Assembly (NCBI GenBank): GCA_964363055.1
Contig: CAYIGN010000004.1
Span: 1-21,915 of the forward strand
DNA length: 21,915 nt
From: CAYIGN01 sp964363055
Lineage (GTDB): Bacteria; Patescibacteriota; Minisyncoccia; Sungbacterales; HO2-52-23
Direction: 5' to 3'
The notes under the pieces were generated by a model. That model searched no databases. It worked only from the letters and a program-made list of their open reading frames with translations, and was not told where the DNA came from. Position 1 is the first letter of the stretch, and the number at the start of each line of letters is the position of its first letter. The position numbers and the translations under genes are program-made. Positions 12,971 to 20,356 of the stretch are shown here, in pieces.

Positions 12971-13971
12971 GTGAGCAAAGCGAACGCAAACAATACAGCC
13001 AAGCAAATAGTATTTAGCGGCATCCAGCCCTCGGGCAACATCCATATTGGCAACTACCTGGGGGCGCTCAAACAATGGGTGGATCTGCAGAACAAATANN
13101 NNNNNNNNTCGCGGATCTGCACGCCATTACCGTGCCGCAGGAGCCAGCGGCGATCCGCTCCAAAACCATAGAACTGGCGCGGCTGCTTATTGCAATCGGA
13201 ATTGATCCCAATAAATCAGTTATCTTTGTGCAGTCGCACGTGCCGGCGCACGCCGAACTCGGGTGGATTCTCAATACTCTGACACCAGTCGGGGAGCTGG
13301 AGCGGATGACGCAATATAAAGAAAAGCGGGAGAGTGCCGGAACAATGGCCGGTCTTCTAACTTACCCTACCCTAATGGCAGCTGACATTCTGCTGTATCA
13401 GGCATCGACCGTGCCGGTCGGCGAAGACCAACTCCAGCACCTTGAACTAACTCGCACTCTCGCGCGCCGCTTTAACAATCGCTTTGGCAAAACATTCACT
13501 ATCCCCCAGCCGATCATTCAAGAAGATACCGCGCGAGTGATGGGATTGGACGACCCCACCAAGAAGATGTCCAAATCTGCAGCAAATCCGGCAAGCTGCA
13601 TCGCACTCCTTGATCCGCCGTCCGAGATCCGGCGCAAAATGAAAGCGGCTGTGACTGATTCGGGCAAAGAGGTGCACTATGACGAGCGCCAAAAACCGGC
13701 GATCGCGAATCTCGTACGGATCTATGCCGGCTTCTCCGGGATGAGTGTGGAAGAGATCGAACACAGATACAAAGGCATGGGGTATGCGGCGTTCAAAACC
13801 GATCTTGCTGAAATACTGGTGGAGAAACTTGGGGCGATCCAGAGCATTTATCGCGGCCTCGAGGAAAGTGGAGTTCGTGCGCCTCTTCGAGCCGGCGATG
13901 AAGCAGCGGCCAAGATCGCGTCAAAAACCCTCAGCGCGGCGAAAGAAAAAATGGGTCTTTTGCCCTATTGA
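12971..13971 (+). CDS. trpS: Tryptophanyl-tRNA synthetase (interrupted by assembly gap)
   Basis: A class I aminoacyl-tRNA synthetase that charges tRNA-Trp. The 5' part reads IVFSGIQPSGNIHIGNYLGA, i.e. the HIGH-type motif NIHIGN. After the N run the frame resumes with ADLHAITVPQEP, then TYPTLMAADILLYQA, VPVGEDQLQHLELTR, and the KMSKS loop DDPTKKMSKSAANP. The C-terminus is LAEILVEKLGAIQSIYRGLE and beyond, ending at TGA 13969-13971. The halves are in different frames only because ten Ns stand in for an unknown length; the reading frame needs a gap of 2 modulo 3, and family spacing suggests about 17 nt. Start is uncertain: GTG 12971 is preferred, TTG 12941 is an alternative. The gene itself is probably intact. 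Confidence 0.9.
13099..13108. other. Scaffold gap (10 N)
   Basis: Ten Ns lie inside trpS between QNK and ADLH. Ten is a conventional placeholder and leaves the frame broken, so the true missing length is not ten. Confidence 0.97.
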
Positions 13972-13992
13972 GTTCTCACTTCGATAGTCCTC

Positions 13993-14176
13993 TACTGACT
14001 TTTCCACATTGGGCTTTGCGTTAAAAAATTGCCTCCTTGCGCAATCTGCTTGTTTCTCGCCTGAAAAAATCCTCAATATACTTCAAGTATATCTGCGGTT
14101 TTTTCAGGCTCCGAAACTGCGCATCTTGCGCAATTATGCAATTTTCACTTGTAAACCTAATGTGGAAAAGTCAGTA
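13993..14176. repeat. 184-bp hairpin element flanked by TA (MITE-like)
   Basis: CTGACTTTTCCACATT (13995-14010) pairs perfectly with AATGTGGAAAAGTCAG (14159-14174), and TA flanks both ends (13993-13994, 14175-14176). Inner arms continue the pairing imperfectly: AAATTGC/GCAATT and TTGCGCAA on both sides. GCCTGAAAAAA (14059-14069) pairs with TTTTTTCAGGC (14099-14109), and the centre is ATATACTTCAAGTATAT. The TA ends fit a miniature element moved by an IS630/Tc1-mariner-type transposase. It follows trpS by 21 bp and its T-runs may make it a bidirectional terminator between the converging trpS and PaaX-like genes. Confidence 0.8.
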
Positions 14177-14217
14177 AGCAGGTGCCTTACCAATTCGGCG
14201 CATCCCTCCCTATGCTG

Positions 14218-14245
14218 TCTAAAGTATAGACCTCTAAAGTATAGA
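14218..14245. repeat. Pair of 13-bp direct repeats
   Basis: TCTAAAGTATAGA occurs at 14218-14230 and again at 14233-14245, 15 bp apart start to start, between the hairpin element and the first palindrome. Possibly a protein-binding site; no function can be assigned. Confidence 0.5.
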
Positions 14246-14282
14246 TCGATATATACCCCCTATACACTCTCCCGCCATTCTA

Positions 14283-14330
14283 CCAATAGGTTCACATCTT
14301 ACGCTCGAGCGTAAGATGTGAACCTATTGG
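14283..14330. repeat. 48-bp perfect palindrome at 3' end of PaaX/Cas2-like gene
   Basis: Two 24-bp arms with no loop, centred on CGCTCGAGCG (14302-14311). The gene's last codon and its TAG stop (14324-14326) lie inside the right arm. The central TACGCTCGAGCGTA is shared with the palindrome at 15032-15069. Could be a 3'-UTR hairpin, an operator or the end of a mobile unit. Confidence 0.9.
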
Positions 14331-15025
14331 TTTTCCAGACCAAAGAATTCACGCAGGTCATCATCGTGCAAAATATCTTTAGTACGTACCAGACGTACAT
14401 ACCGTGATACGCTGAATAAATCAATGAGGAAAGCGATCTCCTGTTCACATTCATACGGAAATACGAATACACTCTCCTGCAAGGCATAAAATCCCATCGC
14501 GCGGAGTTGCCTACGCAAAGCATCCCTAGCCCACTTATGCTTATTGGGGATGTCAAAAATTACCATGCGCCAGACGCCATCCCACTTCCCTTCGTGCTGA
14601 ACCTGCAACTCGTTCAAGGACTTTTGAAGAATGATGTCAGCGCCCTTGGGGGTAATCTTCAATTCATACCAATCCTCGGCCTTCTTTAGGGTGATATACT
14701 TCCGGCGGCGGAGATACTTCGTAGCTTTACTCAATCCCCTCCTCTCAAAAAAGCCGCTGCGGCCGGCAATGCGTCCCACTGCGGCAAATAAATTCGGAGC
14801 CACCGTCGCAATCATAACTACCCCGCCGATCATGCCAAGGACCAAGAGCGACTTGGCGATGACCCCACCGGCCGCCCGTGCCTTACGGACGAGCTCCTCC
14901 CGCCGCGCCGATCGTTGAAGCTGGTCCCACTCCTGGCCTAATCGCTCAATCAAGAATTCTTTATTGCCAGCCAGCGCCTTCTGGAGCCGCTTCTCATACT
15001 TCCTCTTCGTCATCCCTTTAAGCAT
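14324..15025 (-). CDS. PaaX-like / Cas2-fold winged-helix protein
   Basis: About 233 residues from ATG 15025 (229 if from ATG 15013; an ATG at 15061 falls inside the palindrome and is unlikely). The N-terminal 45 residues are charged and helical. A hydrophobic segment follows (VIAKSLLVLGMIGGVVMIAT), then a winged-helix-like stretch (SKATKYLRRRKYITLKKAED, then WYELKITPKG). The C-terminal domain has the ferredoxin-like pattern shared by PaaX C-termini and Cas2: WRMVIFDIPNKHKWARDAL, then LRAMGFYALQESVFVFPYEC. The FDIP Asp is the position used by Cas2 nucleases. No CRISPR array or other cas gene is visible, so a transcriptional regulator is likelier than an adaptation nuclease. The hydrophobic segment suggests membrane association. 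It follows rdgB and is bordered by two palindromes. Confidence 0.75.
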   Translation of the reverse strand: MLKGMTKRKYEKRLQKALAGNKEFLIERLGQEWDQLQRSARREELVRKARAAGGVIAKSLLVLGMIGGVVMIATVAPNLFAAVGRIAGRSGFFERRGLSKATKYLRRRKYITLKKAEDWYELKITPKGADIILQKSLNELQVQHEGKWDGVWRMVIFDIPNKHKWARDALRRQLRAMGFYALQESVFVFPYECEQEIAFLIDLFSVSRYVRLVRTKDILHDDDLREFFGLENQ

Positions 15026-15031
15026 CTGTAT

Positions 15032-15069
15032 AGGTTCATATGATACGCTCGAGCGTATCATATGAACCT
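15032..15069. repeat. 38-bp perfect palindrome between rdgB and PaaX/Cas2-like gene
   Basis: Two 19-bp arms with no loop (AGGTTCATATGATACGCTC and its reverse complement), beginning 2 bp past the rdgB stop on the minus strand and ending 6 bp before the preferred start of the next gene. It differs from the palindrome at 14283-14330 at three positions per arm, each matched by a compensating change in the other arm, so pairing or dyad symmetry is conserved. Confidence 0.9.
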
Positions 15070-15071
15070 TT

Positions 15072-15635
15072 CTATTTATCTACGTTATCTTTACTCTTAC
15101 TGTCTTGCATGAATTTTCGCAGTGAGTCTGCCGCAAGCCGCCGCATGCTCATGGCATTCTTGTCTTCGGTAGACATCTCAGCAAAAGTTTTCACACTGCC
15201 GTCCGGTTGGAAAATGGGGTCCCAGCCGAATCCCAAATTGCCGCGCGGCGGCACAACCTTTCCTATAAGCTCCCCCTCAAAAAAGTGCATCTCTTGATGG
15301 GATCTTGCATAGCCGATGACTGTGCGGGCGACCGCGCGATTGTTGCCCAATGTTTCGCTGAGACGGGCCAGTCCGTCGTTGCCTATAGTAGTGAGAAACC
15401 ATTTGACAAGCGGACCCGGCAATCCGTTGAGACAGTCAAGATAGAGCCCCGTGTCTTCCACGATCAATTCACCCGGATGATGCGAGAGCGCCTCCAGCAA
15501 TTTGTGGACGATGATTTCGCGGGAGTTGATTTCCTGAATTTCGGGCAAATCCAGTTCCAACTGCTCAATTTCGGGAATCAACTCCCGCACTTCCGCAAAC
15601 TTTCCCAGATTGCCGGTTACAAAATAAAGAGGCAT
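15072..15635 (-). CDS. rdgB: Non-canonical purine NTP pyrophosphatase (RdgB/HAM1)
   Basis: A 187-residue house-cleaning enzyme that hydrolyses ITP/dITP and XTP to the monophosphates and keeps them out of DNA and RNA. The substrate-binding N-terminus is FVTGNLGKFAEV; the catalytic region is LIVEDTGLYLDCLNGLPGPL and WFL. FFEGELIGKVVPPRGNLGFG followed by WDPIF and KNAMSMRRLA complete the family pattern. The start at ATG 15635 places it 1 bp after the htpX stop; an earlier ATG at 15677 overlaps htpX and adds residues foreign to the family. The gene ends in a TAG 2 bp before a perfect palindrome. Confidence 0.93.
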   Translation of the reverse strand: MPLYFVTGNLGKFAEVRELIPEIEQLELDLPEIQEINSREIIVHKLLEALSHHPGELIVEDTGLYLDCLNGLPGPLVKWFLTTIGNDGLARLSETLGNNRAVARTVIGYARSHQEMHFFEGELIGKVVPPRGNLGFGWDPIFQPDGSVKTFAEMSTEDKNAMSMRRLAADSLRKFMQDSKSKDNVDK

Positions 15636-15636
15636 A

Positions 15637-16551
15637 TCACGAAAGCCGTCCCCGTAGTGCGCTAATCCGTTCTTCAATCGGAGGGTGGGTGGAAAATATC
15701 TTTACGATCCATGGAGTTTTGCGCGTGCCGCTCCTGTCTGCGCCGAATGGATTTTCAAAGAAAAGATGGGCAGTGGCGTTGGTGGCGGTGCGCAAAGGGC
15801 GGCCGTAGGATGCAATTTTCCCCAATGCAGAGGCGAGTCCTTCCGGATACCGTGTGAGTAGCGCCCCGGAAGCATCCGCCAGCAACTCGCGCTTGCGCGA
15901 AATCGCCAAGTGAATCAGCGAGGCGATGATCGGCGCCAAGATGGAGAGCATGATACCGATCAAAATTAAGATGCCGCCCGCTCGGCCACGATCACGATCA
16001 TCACCCCTCATACCCCCGAACCACAGCGAGCGCATAAACATATCCGAAAGAATGGAGATGAAGCCGACCAGCACTACGGCAACAGTGGAAATCAGCATGT
16101 CGCGGTTGCCAATGTGCGACAACTCATGGCTCAGGACTCCTTCCAGTTCCGAACGATCCAGCGACTTGAGTAATCCTGTCGTCACCGCCACAACCGCATG
16201 CCCAGGATTACGGCCAGTGGCAAAGGCATTCGGCGCCGGATCATCAATGATAAAAAACCTGGGCATGGGGAGTCCGGCGGCGATGGTTAAGTTCTCAAGG
16301 ATGCGGTAAAGCTCCGGCTGGGATTTGAGATCAATCGGCTGCGCCCGGTGCAGCGCCAAAACAATTCTGTCCGAAAACCAATAACTAATTACGTTCATCA
16401 AGATGCTGAACCCAACCGCGATATACAGAATCCCGGGATTGCCGTAGATCTGGCTGAAAACCCAGCCAATCCCGATCACCACGCCCAAAAACGCGGCCAT
16501 TAAAAGCCACGTTTTACGGATGTTGGCGGCTTTATGAGTATAGAGCGTCAT
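15637..16551 (-). CDS. htpX: Membrane zinc metalloprotease HtpX
   Basis: A 304-residue M48-family protease that degrades misfolded membrane proteins on the cytoplasmic side. Two N-terminal membrane helices (about 13-34 and 39-58) are followed by APNAFATGRNP and by the zinc site LSHELSHIGNRD (His142, Glu143, His146). The third ligand Glu223 lies in SRKRELLADASG, after another membrane pair (about 152-175 and 193-215). The C-terminus STHPPIEERISALR is typical. LemA, which often precedes htpX, is absent; instead a cohesin-domain protein gene ends 15 bp upstream. It is followed by rdgB with 1 bp spacing. Confidence 0.95.
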   Translation of the reverse strand: MTLYTHKAANIRKTWLLMAAFLGVVIGIGWVFSQIYGNPGILYIAVGFSILMNVISYWFSDRIVLALHRAQPIDLKSQPELYRILENLTIAAGLPMPRFFIIDDPAPNAFATGRNPGHAVVAVTTGLLKSLDRSELEGVLSHELSHIGNRDMLISTVAVVLVGFISILSDMFMRSLWFGGMRGDDRDRGRAGGILILIGIMLSILAPIIASLIHLAISRKRELLADASGALLTRYPEGLASALGKIASYGRPLRTATNATAHLFFENPFGADRSGTRKTPWIVKIFSTHPPIEERISALRGRLS

Positions 16552-16566
16552 GCCAAAACCATACCA

Positions 16567-18597
16567 CTAAGAAATCTTCTCTTCAATCTTCTCTTCGGCC
16601 TCGCGCAGCTCCTTGAGCAGGGCCGCTCGATGCGCTTCCTCCTCGGGCGGTAATCCTCCATACTCTCTGCGGCGCGACTCAAGATGGACCAACTCCTCGG
16701 AAACGCTCTTACGAATCTCGGAGAACTTCTCCTCCACCGCGGCGCGCAGTCCTTCCCGCTCGCGCTGACGAAGCTTCTCCTCAAGTTCCTCGGCTTTTTC
16801 CTCCAGCGCGCGCTCGCGCGCCTGCTGCGATATCCTCCGTACCTTAAACACTGACCACCCCAACAAGATCCCTGAAGCAATGAATAGTCCGACCAAGGAA
16901 AGCGCAACCGGCACATAGCGCACCCGCAGAGGCCCGACTGCAAATCCGGAGACAAGCGAGCGCACCAGTCGCGGGGCTGACCAGTCCGAGGGTGGATCAG
17001 TCGCCACCCGCGCCCGAATCATCCACTCGCCGCTGGCAAGTTCCAGGCGCTCGGCGACGTACCATTCTCCTAAGGAGTTGGCCTGGACGTTTTTACGCAG
17101 GGGCTGGGCTCCGCCGCCGACCCGCTCAAACAAGATATCCACTGGCGCGGTCGGGTGCGACCGTCCTTCCAGGTACAAGAATTCGTCCAGCGGGTAGTAG
17201 CGCGCCGGCGCCACACTGATGACCGGGGCCGAAGGCGATGAAAGGGATTGGGCCGAATAAGCCGATAACCCGAGAGCAGAGCCAAGAATCACGAGAACGA
17301 TCCAGATGATCATCTTGCCCCGCACCACGCGCAGCAGGCGTGAGATCGCGCGCGCGTCTTGACGCAAAGCCCGCAGGACATGCGGATGGTGAGTGGCCCA
17401 CACAGCACCCAAGATCGCCAAAACCAGAGCCAAAAGCGCTGTCAAAACCGCAATCAATATGGGCCAAGAGAGTAACATGAATCCAAAATCAATCCCCTCG
17501 GGATTGAGGTACTGACCAAACGAGTGAAGAATAGTGAGGGTAAGCGCGGCATCCCGAGCGTTACCAGCCCCATCCAGCGCCCGCACTACCACCTGATAGC
17601 GGCCGGGTTCCAATTTCGGCGCTTGATACGGCGAAGAGACCTCAAAGAAAAGCGCCTCACTCGCTCCTTCCCCGGCCAGCGGCACCATTTTCATCTCAAA
17701 GTGGTCCAGCCCCGAGAGGGCATCCGTGCTGAAAAATCGCAGGACCGGATTGCGCGCCGTGGTCCGGATACCGGGCGACACTTCAACCTTGAATCCGGCT
17801 GGCGGCTCTCGGTCTATTTTGAGCGCATAATGGCTCACCCCACCCCACACTCCTGATCTCTGCTCGCGCAGATGAAAATACCATACCCCGCTCCCCACGT
17901 CTTGGTAGGCAGTCGTAGGAATTTTGCTATCAGCTATAGTGTCGGGAAATCCGGATGGGTCATTGTCAAATGAATAGCTATAGACCTGAGTAAAATCGCT
18001 CTTGGCCCAGACAAATGAGGGATTGGGATCTCTATACCAACGCTCCTGATCCGGATGGGTCGGCGAGGAAATAGCCGGCCCCAGCGGCGGAGGGACGTTC
18101 AGGCGAAAATATGCCGGGGAGCGCTGGCCGAGGACCTCAGTTCCTCGACCATCATTGGCAAAAACCCTTGACCTTTGACCAAATTCCACCCCTGCCTCAC
18201 CCGGCGCAATCACTCTGAAGGTGAGAGTCAAGATAACACCCCGCGTGGTAACAAGCCCGGGCGAGGGTATGCCGCCCACAAAGTAAATCTTCCCCTCGCG
18301 ATTGGAGAAGACCGGCGGCGATGGCCAGACCTCCACCAGTGATCTGCCGACTGACGGGCTCGCAATCTGCAATAATTCCGGCGGGAAGAGCAGTTCAACT
18401 TCAACTGCATTGATCGCCGTACTTTTGGTATCCAGCAGCACCGAGAGATCAAAAGTGCTTCCCACCAGAAACGTCCCGCTGGCTGGACTCAAGAATAGTA
18501 CGGCCTGCGCCGCACCCAGCGCCGGGCGCGGCGCGCCAATCAGCGCCCCGATGCTTGCAACAATTAGCAGGGCCCATAATGGATGAATACTTCTCAT
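16567..18597 (-). CDS. Cohesin-domain membrane protein with Ig-like domains and coiled-coil tail
   Basis: A 676-residue surface protein. After a signal peptide (1-29, cleavage near PALGAAQA), residues about 31-145 fit a cohesin domain: VLFLSPASGTFLVGSTFDLS, then VLLDTKSTAINAVEVELLFP, and GVILTLTFRV. Next come about 200 residues of Ig-like/fibronectin-like repeats (WYRDPNPSFVW; IDREPPAGF; FSTDALSGLDHFEMK; RALDGAGN). Then there are membrane helices (about 386-411 and 440-460), another Ig-like domain (about 468-562), a third helix (about 572-594), and a charged coiled coil to the C-terminus. Cohesins bind dockerins; the gene directly upstream encodes one. An upstream Met at 18633 adds 12 residues before the signal peptide and is not preferred. 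The protein would display its cohesin outside and its coiled coil on the other side of the membrane. Confidence 0.82.
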   Translation of the reverse strand: MRSIHPLWALLIVASIGALIGAPRPALGAAQAVLFLSPASGTFLVGSTFDLSVLLDTKSTAINAVEVELLFPPELLQIASPSVGRSLVEVWPSPPVFSNREGKIYFVGGIPSPGLVTTRGVILTLTFRVIAPGEAGVEFGQRSRVFANDGRGTEVLGQRSPAYFRLNVPPPLGPAISSPTHPDQERWYRDPNPSFVWAKSDFTQVYSYSFDNDPSGFPDTIADSKIPTTAYQDVGSGVWYFHLREQRSGVWGGVSHYALKIDREPPAGFKVEVSPGIRTTARNPVLRFFSTDALSGLDHFEMKMVPLAGEGASEALFFEVSSPYQAPKLEPGRYQVVVRALDGAGNARDAALTLTILHSFGQYLNPEGIDFGFMLLSWPILIAVLTALLALVLAILGAVWATHHPHVLRALRQDARAISRLLRVVRGKMIIWIVLVILGSALGLSAYSAQSLSSPSAPVISVAPARYYPLDEFLYLEGRSHPTAPVDILFERVGGGAQPLRKNVQANSLGEWYVAERLELASGEWMIRARVATDPPSDWSAPRLVRSLVSGFAVGPLRVRYVPVALSLVGLFIASGILLGWSVFKVRRISQQARERALEEKAEELEEKLRQREREGLRAAVEEKFSEIRKSVSEELVHLESRRREYGGLPPEEEAHRAALLKELREAEEKIEEKIS

Positions 18598-18655
18598 TCT
18601 CGCTCCAGTATACCACGGGGACATTTCTTCCAAAACCCTAAAATATCAAAAAACC

Positions 18656-19474
18656 TCAGCGCAGCAGCGATGTCCACCACGACCTTACCTGCTCGCCGAC
18701 TGCATTCAAGGAGGAAAAAATCCATTCCAACGCCACGCGCACCGAGCGGAGCGGCCGTGCCTCCCTGGATTGCGGCCGAGAATCCTTGGTTTGGGGACTT
18801 GGAGGACTGCCCAATGTCCCCTCGCCGATCGCAGCAAATCCGCCAAAAGGGAGGCGGGCGCTTTCTACGATCCGGGTCCGACTTCGCTCCTCGCGCTTGA
18901 AGGGTACCACCTGCTCGCTCCAGCTGGTAAAAAGAATACTCAAATCCTCCATGTCCACTACACGGTCTTTATTGAAATCAGCTATATTCGGAAAGCCCCG
19001 GCCCACCGAATACAGGAGTATGCTTAAATCCGAAAGTCCGATCTTGCCGTCGCAGTCCAGATCCGTCGGCGGCGCGCAGAGCGCCGCTATGGCTCGGGGG
19101 GGCGGCCGAACGCCAAATGCTTTGAGCAAACTCTCCAGCACTCCGCCTTGCGCTGATGCGGGCGTCGGAGTTGGAGTTGGGGACGGAGTTGGCGCGGCCG
19201 GAGCAGGGAAATATAAAAATCCGCCCCGGACTTCAAAGCTCGCGGAGGTGGAAGTTCCGATCGCGATCTGGGACACGGAGCCGATCAGCCGGAAACTGTC
19301 GGAAGAAAGCCGCTCCCCAAGACCCGACTGAAATATGGGGTCAAGCAGCTTGAAATTGGTGCTGGTAAACTCATCCGCCGAGACATCCGGCACACCCCAT
19401 GCCCCAAAAAAGAGACCCAACGCAATACTGAAATATAGAATTGTCCGGCTTGAATTGCTGAAGCATTGTCCCAT
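18656..19474 (-). CDS. Secreted protein with type I dockerin domain
   Basis: A 272-residue protein with a signal peptide (hydrophobic 12-30) and an N-terminal region (33-90) made of two similar motifs (TSTNFKLLDPIF and SSDSFRLIGSVS). A Pro/Thr linker follows (91-106). The dockerin module has two intact 12-residue calcium loops: Asp138-Asp140-Asp142-Gly...Asp149 followed by LSILLYSVGRG, and Asp166-Asn168-Asp170...Asp177 followed by LSILFTSW. The two DLSILxxS helices show the internal duplication expected of a dockerin. An Arg/Ser/Pro-rich tail with a Trp-rich end (RSWWTSLLR) follows. It sits 58 bp upstream of the cohesin-protein gene, so the two products are likely partners on the cell surface. 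No catalytic domain is present. Confidence 0.85.
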   Translation of the reverse strand: MGQCFSNSSRTILYFSIALGLFFGAWGVPDVSADEFTSTNFKLLDPIFQSGLGERLSSDSFRLIGSVSQIAIGTSTSASFEVRGGFLYFPAPAAPTPSPTPTPTPASAQGGVLESLLKAFGVRPPPRAIAALCAPPTDLDCDGKIGLSDLSILLYSVGRGFPNIADFNKDRVVDMEDLSILFTSWSEQVVPFKREERSRTRIVESARLPFGGFAAIGEGTLGSPPSPQTKDSRPQSREARPLRSVRVALEWIFSSLNAVGEQVRSWWTSLLR

Positions 19475-19495
19475 ACCTATCAGGCAGCGAGAAAA

Positions 19496-19661
19496 GAGTT
19501 TGGTGAATAATGGAATAGAGAGCGAGTACGGAAATCCGCAGCATGAGTCAAACTGGATTCCCGACCCGCTTCGCTGAAGCTCCAGCGAGGCGAGTCACGC
19601 CTGTCCTCGATTTGAATCGGGGATCGGGAATGACAGCGAAAATCTATTATTCAGCAAACTC
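19496..19661. repeat. 166-bp MITE-like element
   Basis: GAGTTTGGTGAATAAT (19496-19511) faces ATTATTCAGCAAACTC (19646-19661), with 15 of 16 bases complementary. The interior contains ACTGGATTCCCG and CGGGAATGAC, the same core seen in the repeats at 8018-8108 and 8338-8546. AGTTTGGTGAATA also occurs near 8220. No coding potential is seen in this intergenic stretch. Confidence 0.65.
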
Positions 19662-19680
19662 AGAAGAAATGGACTCTCTA

Positions 19681-20271
19681 TTACTGCCGCGCGGCGCGGA
19701 GGGTCTTGGCCACTTCCGAGGTCTCTCGCAAATTCTCCCAGAAAAGAATTTGTGTCTTGGGAATAAACATCACATCTTCCGGTCCATGAAGCTCATTGCC
19801 CAACTTTATCAGAGTAAAGCTTGACTGCGGCTGCCCTGTCTGGGGCGGCTCTGCAACCTGCAGATAATAAACATTCTCAAGTTGCAGGTATTCGGATGAG
19901 TGCTCGCGCAAGTTCCCAAAGTATACTTGGCCATTGGCCAGAAATACGGCTTGGATTTTTTCTGATGGCACTGCCGGGAAATTGGCTGGCTGCCGTATCC
20001 CGACTGCCGCAAACCATCCGCCTGCACCTCCCAAAACCCCGGCAATGACTACCAGCCCCAGCATTGCTGAGTAGCGGAGCAGCGATTCTCTTTGTCCGTC
20101 TCCTTCGGACGGGGGAACGGATGAAGGGGTTTCTGGGATGGGATTGGGTGACTCTACTTCCTGCAAAGACGGCTCTTCGAGGGGCGCGGACGACTCATTT
20201 ATAAAATCACCGATTTCACTCTCCGAGTCAAAATCACTTCTCGGAGCCCGTCGCGAATGTCGTGTAACCAT
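19681..20271 (-). CDS. Conserved single-pass membrane protein, unknown function
   Basis: A 196-residue protein. Residues 1-65 are acidic and Pro/Ser-rich, likely disordered and cytoplasmic. One membrane helix follows (about 68-90, AMLGLVVIAGVLGGAGGWFA). The C-terminal 90 residues form a compact domain with KIQAVFLANGQVYFGNLREH, YYLQVAEP, FTLIKLGNELHGPEDVMFIP and ILFWENLR. I recognise this as a type of conserved hypothetical seen in Parcubacteria-like genomes, but no function is known to me. It lies between the surface-protein gene and the dockerin gene, separated from the latter by a MITE-like repeat. Confidence 0.75.
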   Translation of the reverse strand: MVTRHSRRAPRSDFDSESEIGDFINESSAPLEEPSLQEVESPNPIPETPSSVPPSEGDGQRESLLRYSAMLGLVVIAGVLGGAGGWFAAVGIRQPANFPAVPSEKIQAVFLANGQVYFGNLREHSSEYLQLENVYYLQVAEPPQTGQPQSSFTLIKLGNELHGPEDVMFIPKTQILFWENLRETSEVAKTLRAARQ

Positions 20272-20356
20272 ATATATTCACTTTACCACTCTCAATGCAA
20301 TAATCAACCATACCCTTATCCACATACCACCCCCGATGTACGAGATACACTATTCA

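Noticed and set aside
14165..14210. tRNA-like D-arm (minus strand, CGAATTGGTAAGGCACC followed by TGCTTA)
   Set aside because: Only the D-arm and one anticodon-stem strand look tRNA-like; no matching anticodon strand, T-arm or acceptor pairing could be found on either side of the hairpin element, so I do not call a tRNA or a relic.
14324..15025. Cas2 of a CRISPR-Cas system
   Set aside because: No array, no cas1 and no other cas gene are in the window; the winged-helix part and size fit a PaaX-like protein better.
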